27,801 nt of DNA from Vitreoscilla sp. (GCA_030150505.1 JASLFS010000027.1:1-27801), one strand, 5' to 3'. Counted from the stretch's first letter, positions 7,380 through 16,577 are shown. Numbers and translations are program-made. The notes: a model not told the origin generated them from the sequence alone.

Positions 7380-8936
7380 ATGTTGGACGAAACTCTCAAA
7401 ACACAATTAAAAGCTTATTTAGAGCGCTTAATCAATCCTGTTGAGTTGGTTGCTACACTGGACGACAGTGAGGGCTCGATCAGCATGAGAGAACTTTTAA
7501 GCGATATTGAAGTGTTAAGTGATAAGGTTACTTTCCGTGAGGATGGTAATGATGCACGTAAGCCTTCATTTATGATTACTGAGCCAGGTAAAGCATCTGG
7601 ATTGGTCTTTGCTGGTGTGCCGCTAGGGCACGAATTTACTTCTTTGGTATTGGCCATTTTGCAGATTGGTGGACATCCATCAAAAGAGGCTGAAGAACTA
7701 CAAGAACGCATTAAAAACTTGCAAGGTGAGTTTCACTTTGAAACGTATTATTCAATTACTTGTCAGAATTGCCCAGATGTTATTCAAGCATTGAATTTGA
7801 TGAGTGTATTGAACCCAAATATTACACATACAGCCATTGATGGAGCTTTGTATCAAGCTGAAATCGAAGCCAGAGAAATCATGGGTGTACCTGCTGTTTT
7901 CCTAAATGGTGAATCTTTTGGACAAGGCCGCATGGAATTGGCGGAAATTGTTGCCAAAATTGATGTAAATGCTGGTGCTGATGCTGTTAAAGCCATTAAT
8001 GAAAAAGAGCCTTTTGATGTATTGGTAGTTGGTGGTGGTCCTGCTGGTGCTGCTGCTGCGATTTATACTGCTCGTAAAGGCATTCGTACTGGTATTATCG
8101 CTGAGCGTTTTGGTGGGCAAGTTTTAGATACGATGGACATTGAGAACTATATTTCTGTTCCAAAAACAGAAGGTCCTCGTTTTGCTGCTGACTTAGAGCG
8201 TCATGTACAAGATTATGATATTGATGTGATTAATCATCAACGCATTAAAGAAATCATTCCTGCGAAAGAGTTGGGTGGTTTGATTACTGTTGAAACTGAA
8301 AGTGGTGCTGTTTTACAGTCTAAAACAATTATTTTATCGACAGGTGCTCGCTGGCGTGCGATGAATATTCCTGGTGAAGAGGAATATCGTACTAAAGGGG
8401 TTACTTATTGCCCTCATTGTGATGGTCCGTTGTTTAAAGGCAAAAAAGTGGCTGTTATTGGTGGCGGTAACTCAGGTGTTGAGGCTGCAATTGATTTAGC
8501 GGGTGTGGTTGAGCATGTTACGGTATTTGAATTTGCTGATAGCATGAGAGCTGATGAAGTATTGCAACGTAAACTAAGAAGCTTGCCAAATGTTGATATT
8601 AAACTGAGCGCACAAACGACAGAAGTGACTGGTGCGAATGGTAAGGTGAACGGTCTTTCATATGTGGATCGTGTTAGCCAAGAAAATCATCATGTTGATT
8701 TGGAAGGCGTATTCGTACAAATTGGCTTGTTGCCAAACACTGAGTGGTTAAAAGGTACGGTTGAGCTGACTGAAAGAACGGGTGAAATTGTGATTGATTC
8801 ACATGGTCGCACGAATGTGCCTGGTGTTTTTGCTGCTGGTGATTGTACTAATGTACCTTACAAACAAATTATTATTGCTGCGGGTGAAGGTGCCAAAGCT
8901 GCTTTGAGCGCATTTGATTATCTAATTCGCCATTAA
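7380..8936 (+). CDS. ahpF: Alkyl hydroperoxide reductase subunit F
   Basis: An FAD-dependent NADH:peroxiredoxin disulfide reductase that recycles AhpC. At 518 residues it matches E. coli AhpF. The N-terminal tandem thioredoxin-like domain carries the CQNC disulfide (Cys128/Cys131). The thioredoxin-reductase-like part has the FAD site VVGGGPAGAAAAIY near 216-229, the redox disulfide in CPHC (Cys344/Cys347), the NAD site VIGGGNSGVEAA near 359-370, and the closing FAD motif GVFAAGDCTNVPYKQI. AGAAAGG lies about eight bases before the ATG. It is probably transcribed with ahpC and also ends in a good terminator. Confidence 0.97.
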   Translation: MLDETLKTQLKAYLERLINPVELVATLDDSEGSISMRELLSDIEVLSDKVTFREDGNDARKPSFMITEPGKASGLVFAGVPLGHEFTSLVLAILQIGGHPSKEAEELQERIKNLQGEFHFETYYSITCQNCPDVIQALNLMSVLNPNITHTAIDGALYQAEIEAREIMGVPAVFLNGESFGQGRMELAEIVAKIDVNAGADAVKAINEKEPFDVLVVGGGPAGAAAAIYTARKGIRTGIIAERFGGQVLDTMDIENYISVPKTEGPRFAADLERHVQDYDIDVINHQRIKEIIPAKELGGLITVETESGAVLQSKTIILSTGARWRAMNIPGEEEYRTKGVTYCPHCDGPLFKGKKVAVIGGGNSGVEAAIDLAGVVEHVTVFEFADSMRADEVLQRKLRSLPNVDIKLSAQTTEVTGANGKVNGLSYVDRVSQENHHVDLEGVFVQIGLLPNTEWLKGTVELTERTGEIVIDSHGRTNVPGVFAAGDCTNVPYKQIIIAAGEGAKAALSAFDYLIRH

Positions 8937-8960
8937 TTATTTTTGAATATTGTTAAAAAT

Positions 8961-8999
8961 AAAGCCACTGCTTTTTAGATGAAAGCGGTGGTTTTTTTG
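8961..8999 (+). terminator. Intrinsic terminator after ahpF
   Basis: CCACTGCTTT pairs with AAAGCGGTGG (one T-G) and is followed by seven T. Confidence 0.85.
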
Positions 9000-9006
9000 T
9001 ATGGTA

Positions 9007-9035
9007 TTGTCATACTTGAATATTTGGCTCATGAT
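9007..9035 (+). promoter_or_regulatory. Probable sigma-70 promoter for the FAD dehydrogenase gene
   Basis: TTGTCA (9007-9012) and CATGAT (9030-9035) are separated by 17 bp and lie about 35 bp before the start codon, right after the ahpF terminator. Confidence 0.4.
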
Positions 9036-9070
9036 AGTAAACTAAATACTCAAAAAAAGGATGTAAAGAC

Positions 9071-10477
9071 ATGGTCATGGGAAAAAGGGATTGGGTGATT
9101 CAGTTTCAGCAGGCATATCCGGATATAGCGCTGTTGACAACAGAAAATGATATGGCGGGTTTTTGTCAGGATCAACGTCGTCGATTTGTTGGTGAAGTTT
9201 GGGCTGTGGTTTTGCCAAAAACAACGCAAGAAGTTCAAGATGTTGTCCGTTTTTGTTTTGAAAATAATATTCCGATTACGCCACAAGGTGGAAACACTAG
9301 TTTATGTGGTGGGGCGACACCGAATGAAGAGGTGGCTGGGGAAGGTATTATTTTGTCAATGAATCGTCTTAATCAAGTCAGAGAAGTCAATTTGGCTGAT
9401 AATTGTATAACTGTTGAAGCTGGTATGATTTTATCTCATGTTCAAATAGCCGCGAAAGATGTAAATCGCTTATTTCCATTGAGTATGGCCAGCGAAGGAA
9501 GTTGTCAGATTGGCGGTAATTTGGCTTGTAATGCAGGTGGTTTAAATGTTTTACGCTATGGTACCGCACGAGATTTGGTTTTGGGTTTGGAAGTAGTTTT
9601 GCCCAATGGTGAGGTTATTAATCATTTATCGCCATTACATAAAAATACGACTGGCTTGGATAGCAGGCAATTATTTATTGGCAGTGAAGGCCGATTTGGT
9701 GTGATTACAGCTGCTTGTCTCAAACTATTTGCTTTGCCAAAAACAACAGTGACTGCTTGGGTTGGTGTGAATAGTATTGAGCAATCAGTTTCTTTGTTGA
9801 ATTTGATTAAGAGCGAATTTGCTGAGCGCTTAAGCAGTTTTGAGTTAGTCAGTGCTTATGCTTTAGATTTAAGTAGTCAATTTAGTCAGCTTGAAAAACC
9901 CATTGAAGATGCTCCGTGGTCAGTATTACTTGAACTAACGGATAGCTTGGCTCTACCTGAGTTGATGGAATATGTGATGCAGTATTTGTGGGACAATGGT
10001 TTTGAGAATACAGTGATTGCTCAATCAGATACAGAGCGAGCAAATTTGTGGATGTTGCGTGAAAATATTTCGGATGCACAAAGGCATTTAGGCGCCAGTA
10101 TCAAACATGATGTTGCAGTACCTATTAAATCGGTTGCAGATTTTGTTTCCAGCAACTCGCCTAAGCTTCAGGCAGCCTATCCTGAGATGAAGTTGGTCGT
10201 TTTTGGGCATTTGGGAGATGGTAGTTTGCATTACAATGTTTTCTTACCTGATATTTTAAGCAATGACGTTTATCAGCATGAGCAAGTTATTAATGGCATT
10301 GTTTATGAATCAGTTTTGGAGTTTGATGGAACGATTGCAGCTGAGCATGGTGTTGGTCAGATTAAAAAAGACTGGATGAATAAAGTCAGAAGCAAAGAAG
10401 AATTGAATTTAATGAAGGTTATTAAGCAACATCTTGATCCGAACGATTTATTTAACCGCGGTAAAGTGATGCCTTGA
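9071..10477 (+). CDS. FAD-binding D-2-hydroxyacid dehydrogenase (GlcD / D-2-hydroxyglutarate dehydrogenase type)
   Basis: A 468-residue flavoprotein of the PCMH/FAD-oxidase C group, which oxidises D-2-hydroxyacids such as D-lactate, D-2-hydroxyglutarate or glycolate and passes electrons to quinone or another acceptor. The N-terminal FAD domain holds PQGGNTSLCGG (71-81), GNLACNAGGLNVLRYGTARD and GSEGRFGVITAACLKL. The C-terminal substrate and metal domain holds FGHLGDGSLHYNVFLP and AAEHGVGQIKKDW. The last motif favours the D2HGDH/Dld2-like branch over strict GlcD, but the substrate is not certain. The start at 9071 has AAAAAGGA nine bases upstream; the ATG six bases later is an alternative. The gene stands alone between terminators. 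A single uptake-like 12-mer lies inside it at 10167-10178. Confidence 0.85.
   Translation: MVMGKRDWVIQFQQAYPDIALLTTENDMAGFCQDQRRRFVGEVWAVVLPKTTQEVQDVVRFCFENNIPITPQGGNTSLCGGATPNEEVAGEGIILSMNRLNQVREVNLADNCITVEAGMILSHVQIAAKDVNRLFPLSMASEGSCQIGGNLACNAGGLNVLRYGTARDLVLGLEVVLPNGEVINHLSPLHKNTTGLDSRQLFIGSEGRFGVITAACLKLFALPKTTVTAWVGVNSIEQSVSLLNLIKSEFAERLSSFELVSAYALDLSSQFSQLEKPIEDAPWSVLLELTDSLALPELMEYVMQYLWDNGFENTVIAQSDTERANLWMLRENISDAQRHLGASIKHDVAVPIKSVADFVSSNSPKLQAAYPEMKLVVFGHLGDGSLHYNVFLPDILSNDVYQHEQVINGIVYESVLEFDGTIAAEHGVGQIKKDWMNKVRSKEELNLMKVIKQHLDPNDLFNRGKVMP
10167..10178 (-). other. Single copy of a Neisseriaceae DNA-uptake-sequence dialect
   Basis: The minus strand reads AGGCTGCCTGAA, which from memory is the Simonsiella-type DUS dialect. 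Only one copy was noticed in the window and it lies inside a coding region, so it may be chance or a relic. Confidence 0.3.
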
Positions 10478-10499
10478 TTAGAGGCTCCCTGAAAGCTAT

Positions 10500-10527
10500 T
10501 AAAAGCTGCCGAAATAGCAGCTTTTTT
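10500..10527. terminator. Terminator between the FAD dehydrogenase and Nudix genes
   Basis: AAAAGCTGC pairs with GCAGCTTTT and is followed by T on the plus strand. The A-run on the left may let it also act on the converging minus-strand transcript. Confidence 0.85.
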
Positions 10528-10544
10528 TATTAAATAATGCTTAT

Positions 10545-11084
10545 TTACGCAGTTTCTAATAACCAATATTGCAACGCTATTAATGTTTTTGCATCTTGAA
10601 TTTGACGGTTTTTTAAAGCATTTTTAACTTCATCTTTGCTCATGAGCACAGTTTCAACAAATTCATCTTCATCTGGCTGTAAAGTGCTATTTTTATTAAC
10701 ACCTTTTGCATGGTACAGATATAATTTTTCATTGCAAAAGCCTGGTGCGCTAAAAAACTCAGCAATTAATGTCGCAGATTCCGCACTATAGGGCGTTTCC
10801 TCTGCCAATTCTCTCAAAGCACCTGTTTTTGGATCTTCGCCTTGAATATCTAATTTGCCAGCAGGTATTTCTAGTAATGCCGTATTGCATGGATAACGGA
10901 ATTGTCGTACTAAAATAACTTTACCTTCATTATCCTCAGCTAAAATACATGTTGCACCGGGATGGCGAACGACCTCTCGTGTGGCTATTTTTTCATTTAA
11001 CAGTTTAACGTGGTCAACTTGAACAGTAATAATTTTACCAGTAAAAATTGTACTTGTTTGCTGCTGCGTTTCCATTAATTCCAT
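10545..11084 (-). CDS. Nudix hydrolase, ADP-ribose pyrophosphatase-like
   Basis: A 179-residue hydrolase of the NudF/ADP-ribose diphosphatase type, cleaving nucleoside diphosphates linked to a second moiety, with ADP-ribose the likeliest substrate. The Nudix box spans about 76-98: GKLDIQGEDP, then RELAEETPY. REL and EE carry the metal-binding glutamates. Two details depart from GX5EX7REUXEEXGU: the first spacing is one residue longer, and the Gly after EET is Pro. The following EFFSAPGFCNEKLYLYHA is typical of ADP-ribose pyrophosphatases. A second start, six bases long for the gap, would be Met4. It begins 13 bases after the bioA stop and is probably the last gene of the smc-bioA operon. Confidence 0.85.
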   Translation of the reverse strand: MELMETQQQTSTIFTGKIITVQVDHVKLLNEKIATREVVRHPGATCILAEDNEGKVILVRQFRYPCNTALLEIPAGKLDIQGEDPKTGALRELAEETPYSAESATLIAEFFSAPGFCNEKLYLYHAKGVNKNSTLQPDEDEFVETVLMSKDEVKNALKNRQIQDAKTLIALQYWLLETA

Positions 11085-11097
11085 TGTATTTTCCCGA

Positions 11098-12381
11098 TTA
11101 TAAAAAGAATTCGTTGTGATTTAAACCATCAGCACAAGCTTGAGTTAGTTTGCTTAACTCTTCAGGTTGAATAATATAAGGTGGCATAATATAAATTAAG
11201 CGATTAAATGGACGAATCCAAACGTTGCATTTGACAAAAAATGCCTGCAAAGCAGCCATGTTGACAGGGCGCTTGGTTTCAATCACACCAATTGCCCCTA
11301 AAATACGAATATCAGCCACATTATCATGGTATTTAAGTGGCGAAAGTTCAGCTTTTAATTGAGCTTCAATATTGAGAACTTGTTGCTGCCACTGATTGGT
11401 AGCCAATATTTCTAAATTGGCATTGGCAACAGAGCATGCCAACGGATTCCCCATAAACGTAGGACCATGCATAAAACAACCTGCCGCGCCTTGGCTAATT
11501 ACATTCGCAACTTCACGTGTCGCAATGCTGGCCGATAAAGTCATCATTCCGCCAGTAATGGCTTTGCCTAAGCACATAATATCTGGTGAGATATTGGCAT
11601 GTTCACAAGCAAAGAATTTCCCTGTTCGCCCAAAACCAGTCGCAATTTCATCTAATATTAATAGAATTTGATGTTCATCGCATAACAGGCGAACACGTTT
11701 CAAAAATTCAGGGTGGTAAATTCTCATTCCACCAGCACCTTGAACAATCGGCTCTAAAATAATAGCGGCAATATCTTGCTGATGCTGCTTAAAAATATCA
11801 TAAAAAGTGGTGAAATCTTGTTCATGAAAGACCCCATCAAATTGGCTGATGGGTGCAGGTGCAAAAATATGCTCAGGCAGAAAACCTTTATACATTGTAT
11901 GCATTGAATTCTCAGGGTCACAAACACTCATTGCACCGAACGTATCACCATGGTAACTATGCGCAATGGTCAAGAATTTTTGGCGCTTTTCACCTTTAGC
12001 ATGCCAATATTGCAATGCCATTTTTAAGGAAACCTCAACAGCAACAGACCCAGAGTCTGCCAAGAAAACACACTCTAGCGGTTCTGGTGTTAAATCGACC
12101 AATTTTTTACACAGTTCAACCGCCGGCTCATGTGTAATGCCACCAAACATAACATGTGACATCTTCGGTATTTGATTCACAATAGCAGCATTCAGTTTAG
12201 GGTGATTATAACCATGCTGAGCCGCCCACCAAGATGACATGCCATCAATTAATCGTTGACCATTTTCCAATTGCAAGTAAACACCATCAGCAGAAACCAC
12301 CGGATAGCAAGGCAATGGATTGGTCATGGATGTATAAGGATGCCAAATGTGTTTCAGATCAAATGATAAATCGATTGCCAT
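11098..12381 (-). CDS. bioA: Adenosylmethionine-8-amino-7-oxononanoate aminotransferase
   Basis: A PLP enzyme of biotin synthesis that converts KAPA to DAPA using S-adenosylmethionine as amino donor. At 427 residues it has the usual length. Family blocks: HIWHPYTSM near 11-19, DGMSSWWAAQHGYNHP (46-61), the PLP-phosphate loop ADSGSVAVEVSLK (108-120), HSYHGDTFGAMS, LDEIATGFGRTGKFFA with Asp244, and the Schiff-base Lys273 in LGKAITGGMM. GPTFMGNPLACS and the C-terminal RPFNRLIYIMPPY are also typical. It starts three bases after the smc stop, so translational coupling to smc is likely. No other bio genes are in the window. Confidence 0.95.
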   Translation of the reverse strand: MAIDLSFDLKHIWHPYTSMTNPLPCYPVVSADGVYLQLENGQRLIDGMSSWWAAQHGYNHPKLNAAIVNQIPKMSHVMFGGITHEPAVELCKKLVDLTPEPLECVFLADSGSVAVEVSLKMALQYWHAKGEKRQKFLTIAHSYHGDTFGAMSVCDPENSMHTMYKGFLPEHIFAPAPISQFDGVFHEQDFTTFYDIFKQHQQDIAAIILEPIVQGAGGMRIYHPEFLKRVRLLCDEHQILLILDEIATGFGRTGKFFACEHANISPDIMCLGKAITGGMMTLSASIATREVANVISQGAAGCFMHGPTFMGNPLACSVANANLEILATNQWQQQVLNIEAQLKAELSPLKYHDNVADIRILGAIGVIETKRPVNMAALQAFFVKCNVWIRPFNRLIYIMPPYIIQPEELSKLTQACADGLNHNEFFL

Positions 12382-12384
12382 TTT

Positions 12385-15300
12385 TTAACTTTCCGCCATT
12401 TTCATGGCTTGCTTAATATCCACATCAACAATGCGAGAAACACCTTTTTCTTGCATCGTAACGCCAATTAATTGTTCCGCCATTTCCATTGTTAGGCGAT
12501 TGTGAGAAATATATAAAAATTGGGTTTTTTCACTCATTTGTTCCACCAATCGGCAAAAACGGCTGGTATTGGCATCATCTAATGGCGCATCCACCTCATC
12601 TAGTAAGCAAAATGGAGCAGGGTTTAAGCTGAATAAAGCAAAAACTAAACTCATGGCAGTCAGTGCCTTTTCACCGCCTGATAATAAATAAATGGTACTA
12701 TTTTTTTTGCCAGGTGGGCGAGCCATAATACTAACACCTGCTTCCAATACATCATCGCCAACCAAGTGCAATTTGGCTTCACCACCACCAAATAAAGTAG
12801 GGAAGAAGCTTTGCATTTTTTCATTGACTTGATCAAATGTTCCTAAGAATAAGGTTTTGGTTTCTAAGTCAATTTGAGCGATAGCTTCGTTTAATAAAGC
12901 CACCGCTTTGCCAATATCATCACTTTGATTTTGATAATATTCTTGGCGTTCTTTTGCTTCTGCTAATTCATCTAAAGCAGCCAAATTCACCGCACCTAAA
13001 CGCTGTATTTTTTTACTTAATGTCGCAATATCTGCAATTAACTCATTTGGAGCGGCAGGGGCTTCTTTGTCTTTAAATAAATCAAAATTAGCATGTCGAT
13101 TGGTTAGATTCTCTTGAAACCGGTTCATGGCCAAAAGAGCTTCTTGTTGCTTGAGCAAGCCTTGCTGAATCGATTGTTGGCAATGAGGTAGTTTGGTTGC
13201 CAATAAATGCTGTTTTTCTTGGCAGTTTTTTAATGCTTCTTGCATGACTTGTAGCTGCAATTGTAGTGCTGCTAAAACTTCTTCTGCTTGCAACAATTCT
13301 TCATTAATATTTTCCAAACTTGCCAACGCTTCATCTTCAGTCAGCATTGTTTCAATGGTGATAACCAGTTCTGCTTGGGAATCCTGATGGATGACAATTT
13401 GTTCTTGCCACGTTTGTATTTGGCTGTGTAATTGTTGGAGTTGTTGTAAATGTTTTTGTAATTCCAACTGCTCTAAACCGACTTGTCGATTAGCTTCTAA
13501 CAATTGTAATTGATGCTGCTTTACTTGGTGCTGCTGATTTTCTTTGCGCTCAGTTAAGGCATTGAAATCGCCTTCTAAGGCTAAGCTACCTTCTGATAAG
13601 ACAATTAATTGCTCTTGTTGATCGAGCAGTAATTGTTCTAAACCTTCATTTGCAATCGACAGTTCAGTTAGCTGAGTATCAATGCTATGAAAGCGCTTAT
13701 GGCGCTCTTTGGTTGCCATAACCAAGGCGCTAGCATCATTTTGAAGTTGGTATGCTTCAGTTTGCTTTCCTTTGTGCTCAATACGCAAATGTTGTATTTT
13801 TTGTGATAAAGCATCTCTTTTGCTAGTGAGCTCTTGAAGCGCTTGTTCATGGCTTTCTAAGGTTGGTTGCAATTGAGCCAGCTGTTTCTGTCTGTTTTCA
13901 ACCTCATTTTGTAAACTCAAAATATCAGGTGCTTGATTTTCACTTAAGTGGCTCACACTTGCAGTATCAATTAGCCAGCCATCTTCTGTAATGAAACATT
14001 CATGGCTTTTTAATGTAGAGCGATCAAGTAATGCTGTTTCTAGGTTAGGGCTGCAAATAAAATGGTTAAGCCAAATCGCAATCGCATTAGCAAACGGCGA
14101 ATTTTTTTGAATTTGAATTTTACTGGCCAAGCTTTGACTAGCAATTTGGCATGCTTGATTGTTTTCAACGATGGTCGGCAATTGATTGTTGATATCATGC
14201 CAAGCCATTTCGGGATAAAAACGAGCAAATAAGCGTTGACCTAAAATCAAGCTGGTAACTTTTTGCCATTCAGGTTGAACCTGAATGTTTTCCCATAAAC
14301 TTGGGCTGTCACTTAACCATTCAATTTCATGGCTAGATTCTTGTTCTTTGTGGGCGATGAGCTGTTGGCTTAAGCTGGATAGTTCTGTTTCAATTTTAAT
14401 TTTTTGTTTTAAAATATCATGGCTAGCTTGCTGTTTTTCTTGTAATGCTAATAAGGTTTTATCCTGTTCCTCTTCTAAGCTTTGTAAATGCTCTTCTAAA
14501 GATTCAAGTGCTAAAACAGCGACTTGAGCCATTAATTCTTTTTCAGCCATGGCTTCATCGCTGGGTAAATCCAGCTGATTTTTTTCTTGTGTTAAAGCCG
14601 CAATTTGTTCCTGATTGTTTTTTATTTTTTGTTCAGTAAATTGGCTATTTTGTAGTAGTAAGGCATATTCGCGTTTTAAACGATTGTATTCTTGCTGTTG
14701 ATGATTAAAAGCTTGCTCCAGTTGCATTAAACCATCTTCAATATCTGGAGTTTGTTCTTGTAAGCTAATCAATGAAATTTCTAGTTCTTCCACCCGCAGC
14801 GTTTTTTCTTCAATGTTTAAAGATAATTGTTCTTTATTTTGAGCAGCAGTTTGAATAGATTCATTTAACTGAATAATTTGATTTTGTAGTTTGTTTTTTT
14901 CTTCAAGTAGTCGATTTTGCTGCCACTTTTTTTGTTCCGTTTGTTCTTCTAAACGGGCTTGTTGCTGTTTTAATGCGCTGATAACTTGCCCATGAGCCTT
15001 AATTTTTTCTTGTTGTTCTCGCTCTTGAAGTTGTAATTGATAGCTTTCTTCATTAATAGATTCATTTGATTGTTGTAACTCATCTAGTAATGTTTGTTCA
15101 GCCAAGAGCTGTTGGCTAGTGACTTCATGATTATTTTTCGCATCCTGTAAATACAGATAATCTAGCCAATCTTGTTTATCATGTAAATCAGTACGCAACT
15201 TTTGATATTCACTGGCTGCTTGAGCTTGCTTGTCTAGTTTTGAAACTTGTCGATCTAGTTCCGATTGAATATCATGTAAGCGTTGTAAATGTTCTTCTGT

Positions 15301-15858
15301 GTCTTTTAAGCGAGCAGACGTCTCTTTTCGACGCTCTTTGTATTTCGATACGCCAGCAGCTTCTTCAATATAACTACGGAGTTCTTCTGGTTTGGCTTCA
15401 ATAATTTTTGAAATCATGCCTTGTTCAATGACAGCATAACCTCGGGCACCAACCCCCGTTCCTAAAAATAGGTCCGTAATATCTCGTCTTCTAACCACTT
15501 GATTATTGATGAAGTAATGAGAATCACCTTGGCGCGTTAAACTGCGTTTTATCGAAACTTCCTGATATTGCCCCCAAGCGCCTTGTAATGCATTATCACT
15601 GTTATCAAAAATCAGCTCCACAGAAGCTTTTGCTGAAGCTTTTCGTGTATTTGCACCATTAAAAATGACATCTTGCATGCTCTCGCCACGCAGTTGTTTC
15701 GCGGATGCTTCCCCTAAAACCCAGCGGACGGCATCAATGACATTACTTTTTCCGCAACCATTGGGACCAATAACAGCCACTAATTGTCCAGGGACATGTA
15801 AAGTTGTCGGATCTACAAATGATTTGAAACCAGATAATTTAATATGGGTAAGGCGCAT
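12385..15858 (-). CDS. smc: Chromosome segregation protein SMC
   Basis: A 1157-residue SMC ATPase that compacts and segregates the chromosome, normally with ScpA/ScpB. The N-terminal head starts MRLTHIKLSGFKSFVDPT, with Walker A GPNGCGKS at 31-38. Two very long Gln/Glu/Leu-rich coiled coils flank a proteobacterial-type hinge (about residues 530-680, from LSDSPSLWENI). The C-terminal head has the ABC signature YLLSGGEKALTAMS and Walker B CLLDEVDAPLDDANTSRF. The frame is open back to a TTG at 15912, but the conserved family N-terminus begins at the ATG at 15858, so that start is chosen even though neither has a clear ribosome site. An SMC rather than MukB fits a betaproteobacterium. bioA follows three bases after the stop. 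Confidence 0.95.
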   Translation of the reverse strand: MRLTHIKLSGFKSFVDPTTLHVPGQLVAVIGPNGCGKSNVIDAVRWVLGEASAKQLRGESMQDVIFNGANTRKASAKASVELIFDNSDNALQGAWGQYQEVSIKRSLTRQGDSHYFINNQVVRRRDITDLFLGTGVGARGYAVIEQGMISKIIEAKPEELRSYIEEAAGVSKYKERRKETSARLKDTEEHLQRLHDIQSELDRQVSKLDKQAQAASEYQKLRTDLHDKQDWLDYLYLQDAKNNHEVTSQQLLAEQTLLDELQQSNESINEESYQLQLQEREQQEKIKAHGQVISALKQQQARLEEQTEQKKWQQNRLLEEKNKLQNQIIQLNESIQTAAQNKEQLSLNIEEKTLRVEELEISLISLQEQTPDIEDGLMQLEQAFNHQQQEYNRLKREYALLLQNSQFTEQKIKNNQEQIAALTQEKNQLDLPSDEAMAEKELMAQVAVLALESLEEHLQSLEEEQDKTLLALQEKQQASHDILKQKIKIETELSSLSQQLIAHKEQESSHEIEWLSDSPSLWENIQVQPEWQKVTSLILGQRLFARFYPEMAWHDINNQLPTIVENNQACQIASQSLASKIQIQKNSPFANAIAIWLNHFICSPNLETALLDRSTLKSHECFITEDGWLIDTASVSHLSENQAPDILSLQNEVENRQKQLAQLQPTLESHEQALQELTSKRDALSQKIQHLRIEHKGKQTEAYQLQNDASALVMATKERHKRFHSIDTQLTELSIANEGLEQLLLDQQEQLIVLSEGSLALEGDFNALTERKENQQHQVKQHQLQLLEANRQVGLEQLELQKHLQQLQQLHSQIQTWQEQIVIHQDSQAELVITIETMLTEDEALASLENINEELLQAEEVLAALQLQLQVMQEALKNCQEKQHLLATKLPHCQQSIQQGLLKQQEALLAMNRFQENLTNRHANFDLFKDKEAPAAPNELIADIATLSKKIQRLGAVNLAALDELAEAKERQEYYQNQSDDIGKAVALLNEAIAQIDLETKTLFLGTFDQVNEKMQSFFPTLFGGGEAKLHLVGDDVLEAGVSIMARPPGKKNSTIYLLSGGEKALTAMSLVFALFSLNPAPFCLLDEVDAPLDDANTSRFCRLVEQMSEKTQFLYISHNRLTMEMAEQLIGVTMQEKGVSRIVDVDIKQAMKMAES

Positions 15859-15962
15859 AAGGCAGGAATAAACAGCAAAAATAAACAAATATTCTAACGG
15901 ATTTTTAACCAAGCGTCTGCTTTAGCGGTCGTCCTTAGATCGGTTTGGCTATTTCATCGAGA

Positions 15963-15993
15963 AGATAATCAATATGCAGAGAATTGATTGTCT
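15963..15993. repeat. Inverted repeat in the smc upstream region
   Basis: AGATAATCAAT (15963-15973) pairs with ATTGATTGTCT (15983-15993), one G-U in 11 bp, around a nine-base centre. No T-run follows on either strand, so an operator or RNA structure is more likely than a terminator. Confidence 0.4.
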
Positions 15994-15999
15994 GTTGAA

Positions 16000-16043
16000 T
16001 AAAATTCCTAGGCAAAAAGTATTTTTAAAATAAATTCGCCTAG
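16000..16043 (-). terminator. Possible terminator after hslR
   Basis: CTAGGC (16008-16013) and GCCTAG (16038-16043) enclose an AT-rich, partly palindromic core. On the minus strand the second arm is followed by GAATTTTATT. It sits about 20 bases after the hslR stop. The T-run is weak. Confidence 0.4.
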
Positions 16044-16062
16044 TGAATGATTTTAAAGAGAA

Positions 16063-16458
16063 TTAATCCCAATTGTTCTTTTTGACTTTATCTAGTTGGC
16101 GTCTATCACGCTTAGTTGGTCTTCCATCTGGGTAAGCACGGCTTACTCTTTCTGCTTTATCAATGGCTTTTAGGGCTTCACGCTTTTGTTGAACTTCTAA
16201 ATCTTCTTGATACAACAAAATTGCTTCACTGGCAGGGCGGCGTTGCATATTGAGAGCCGTTACAATGACTCGAAATGGTAAACTATTGATACTCATATCA
16301 ATGCGGTCACCAATGGTAACCGTCTTGCTGTTTTTAACTCGATCACCATTGACTAAAATTCGTCCTAGTTCGATATTTTTTTGTGCAATTGCTCGGGTTT
16401 TAAAAAAACGAGCAGCCCAGAGCCATTTATCAAGGCGCATTGTTTTTGTTTCTGCCAT
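16063..16458 (-). CDS. hslR: Heat shock protein 15 (Hsp15), S4-domain RNA-binding protein
   Basis: A 131-residue protein that, in E. coli, binds free 50S subunits carrying a nascent peptidyl-tRNA and helps rescue stalled ribosomes after heat shock. The S4 domain is at about 7-70: MRLDKWLWAARFFKTRAIAQ, ILVNGDRVKNSKTV and GDRIDM. It is followed by the Hsp15-specific QRRPASEAILLYQE and a basic tail, GRPTKRDRRQLDKVKKN. The start used here gives MAETKTMRLDKW; an in-frame Met at residue 7 is possible. It lies on the same strand as smc but about 200 bases upstream of it, with inverted repeats between, so it is probably a separate unit. Confidence 0.92.
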   Translation of the reverse strand: MAETKTMRLDKWLWAARFFKTRAIAQKNIELGRILVNGDRVKNSKTVTIGDRIDMSINSLPFRVIVTALNMQRRPASEAILLYQEDLEVQQKREALKAIDKAERVSRAYPDGRPTKRDRRQLDKVKKNNWD

Positions 16459-16577
16459 AGTATTGTTAAATTTACTTGTTTTAATCTGTACTATTATAAA
16501 AACTATGCCAATATATGCAATAATTTATCACTATAAATTCTTATATCATTTTTTTGTTTTTTAAAGCGAGGTTTCGT

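Noticed and set aside
15859..15912. Longer smc start at a TTG (15912)
   Set aside because: The added 18 residues precede the conserved SMC N-terminus MRLTHIKLSGFKSF and have no ribosome site.
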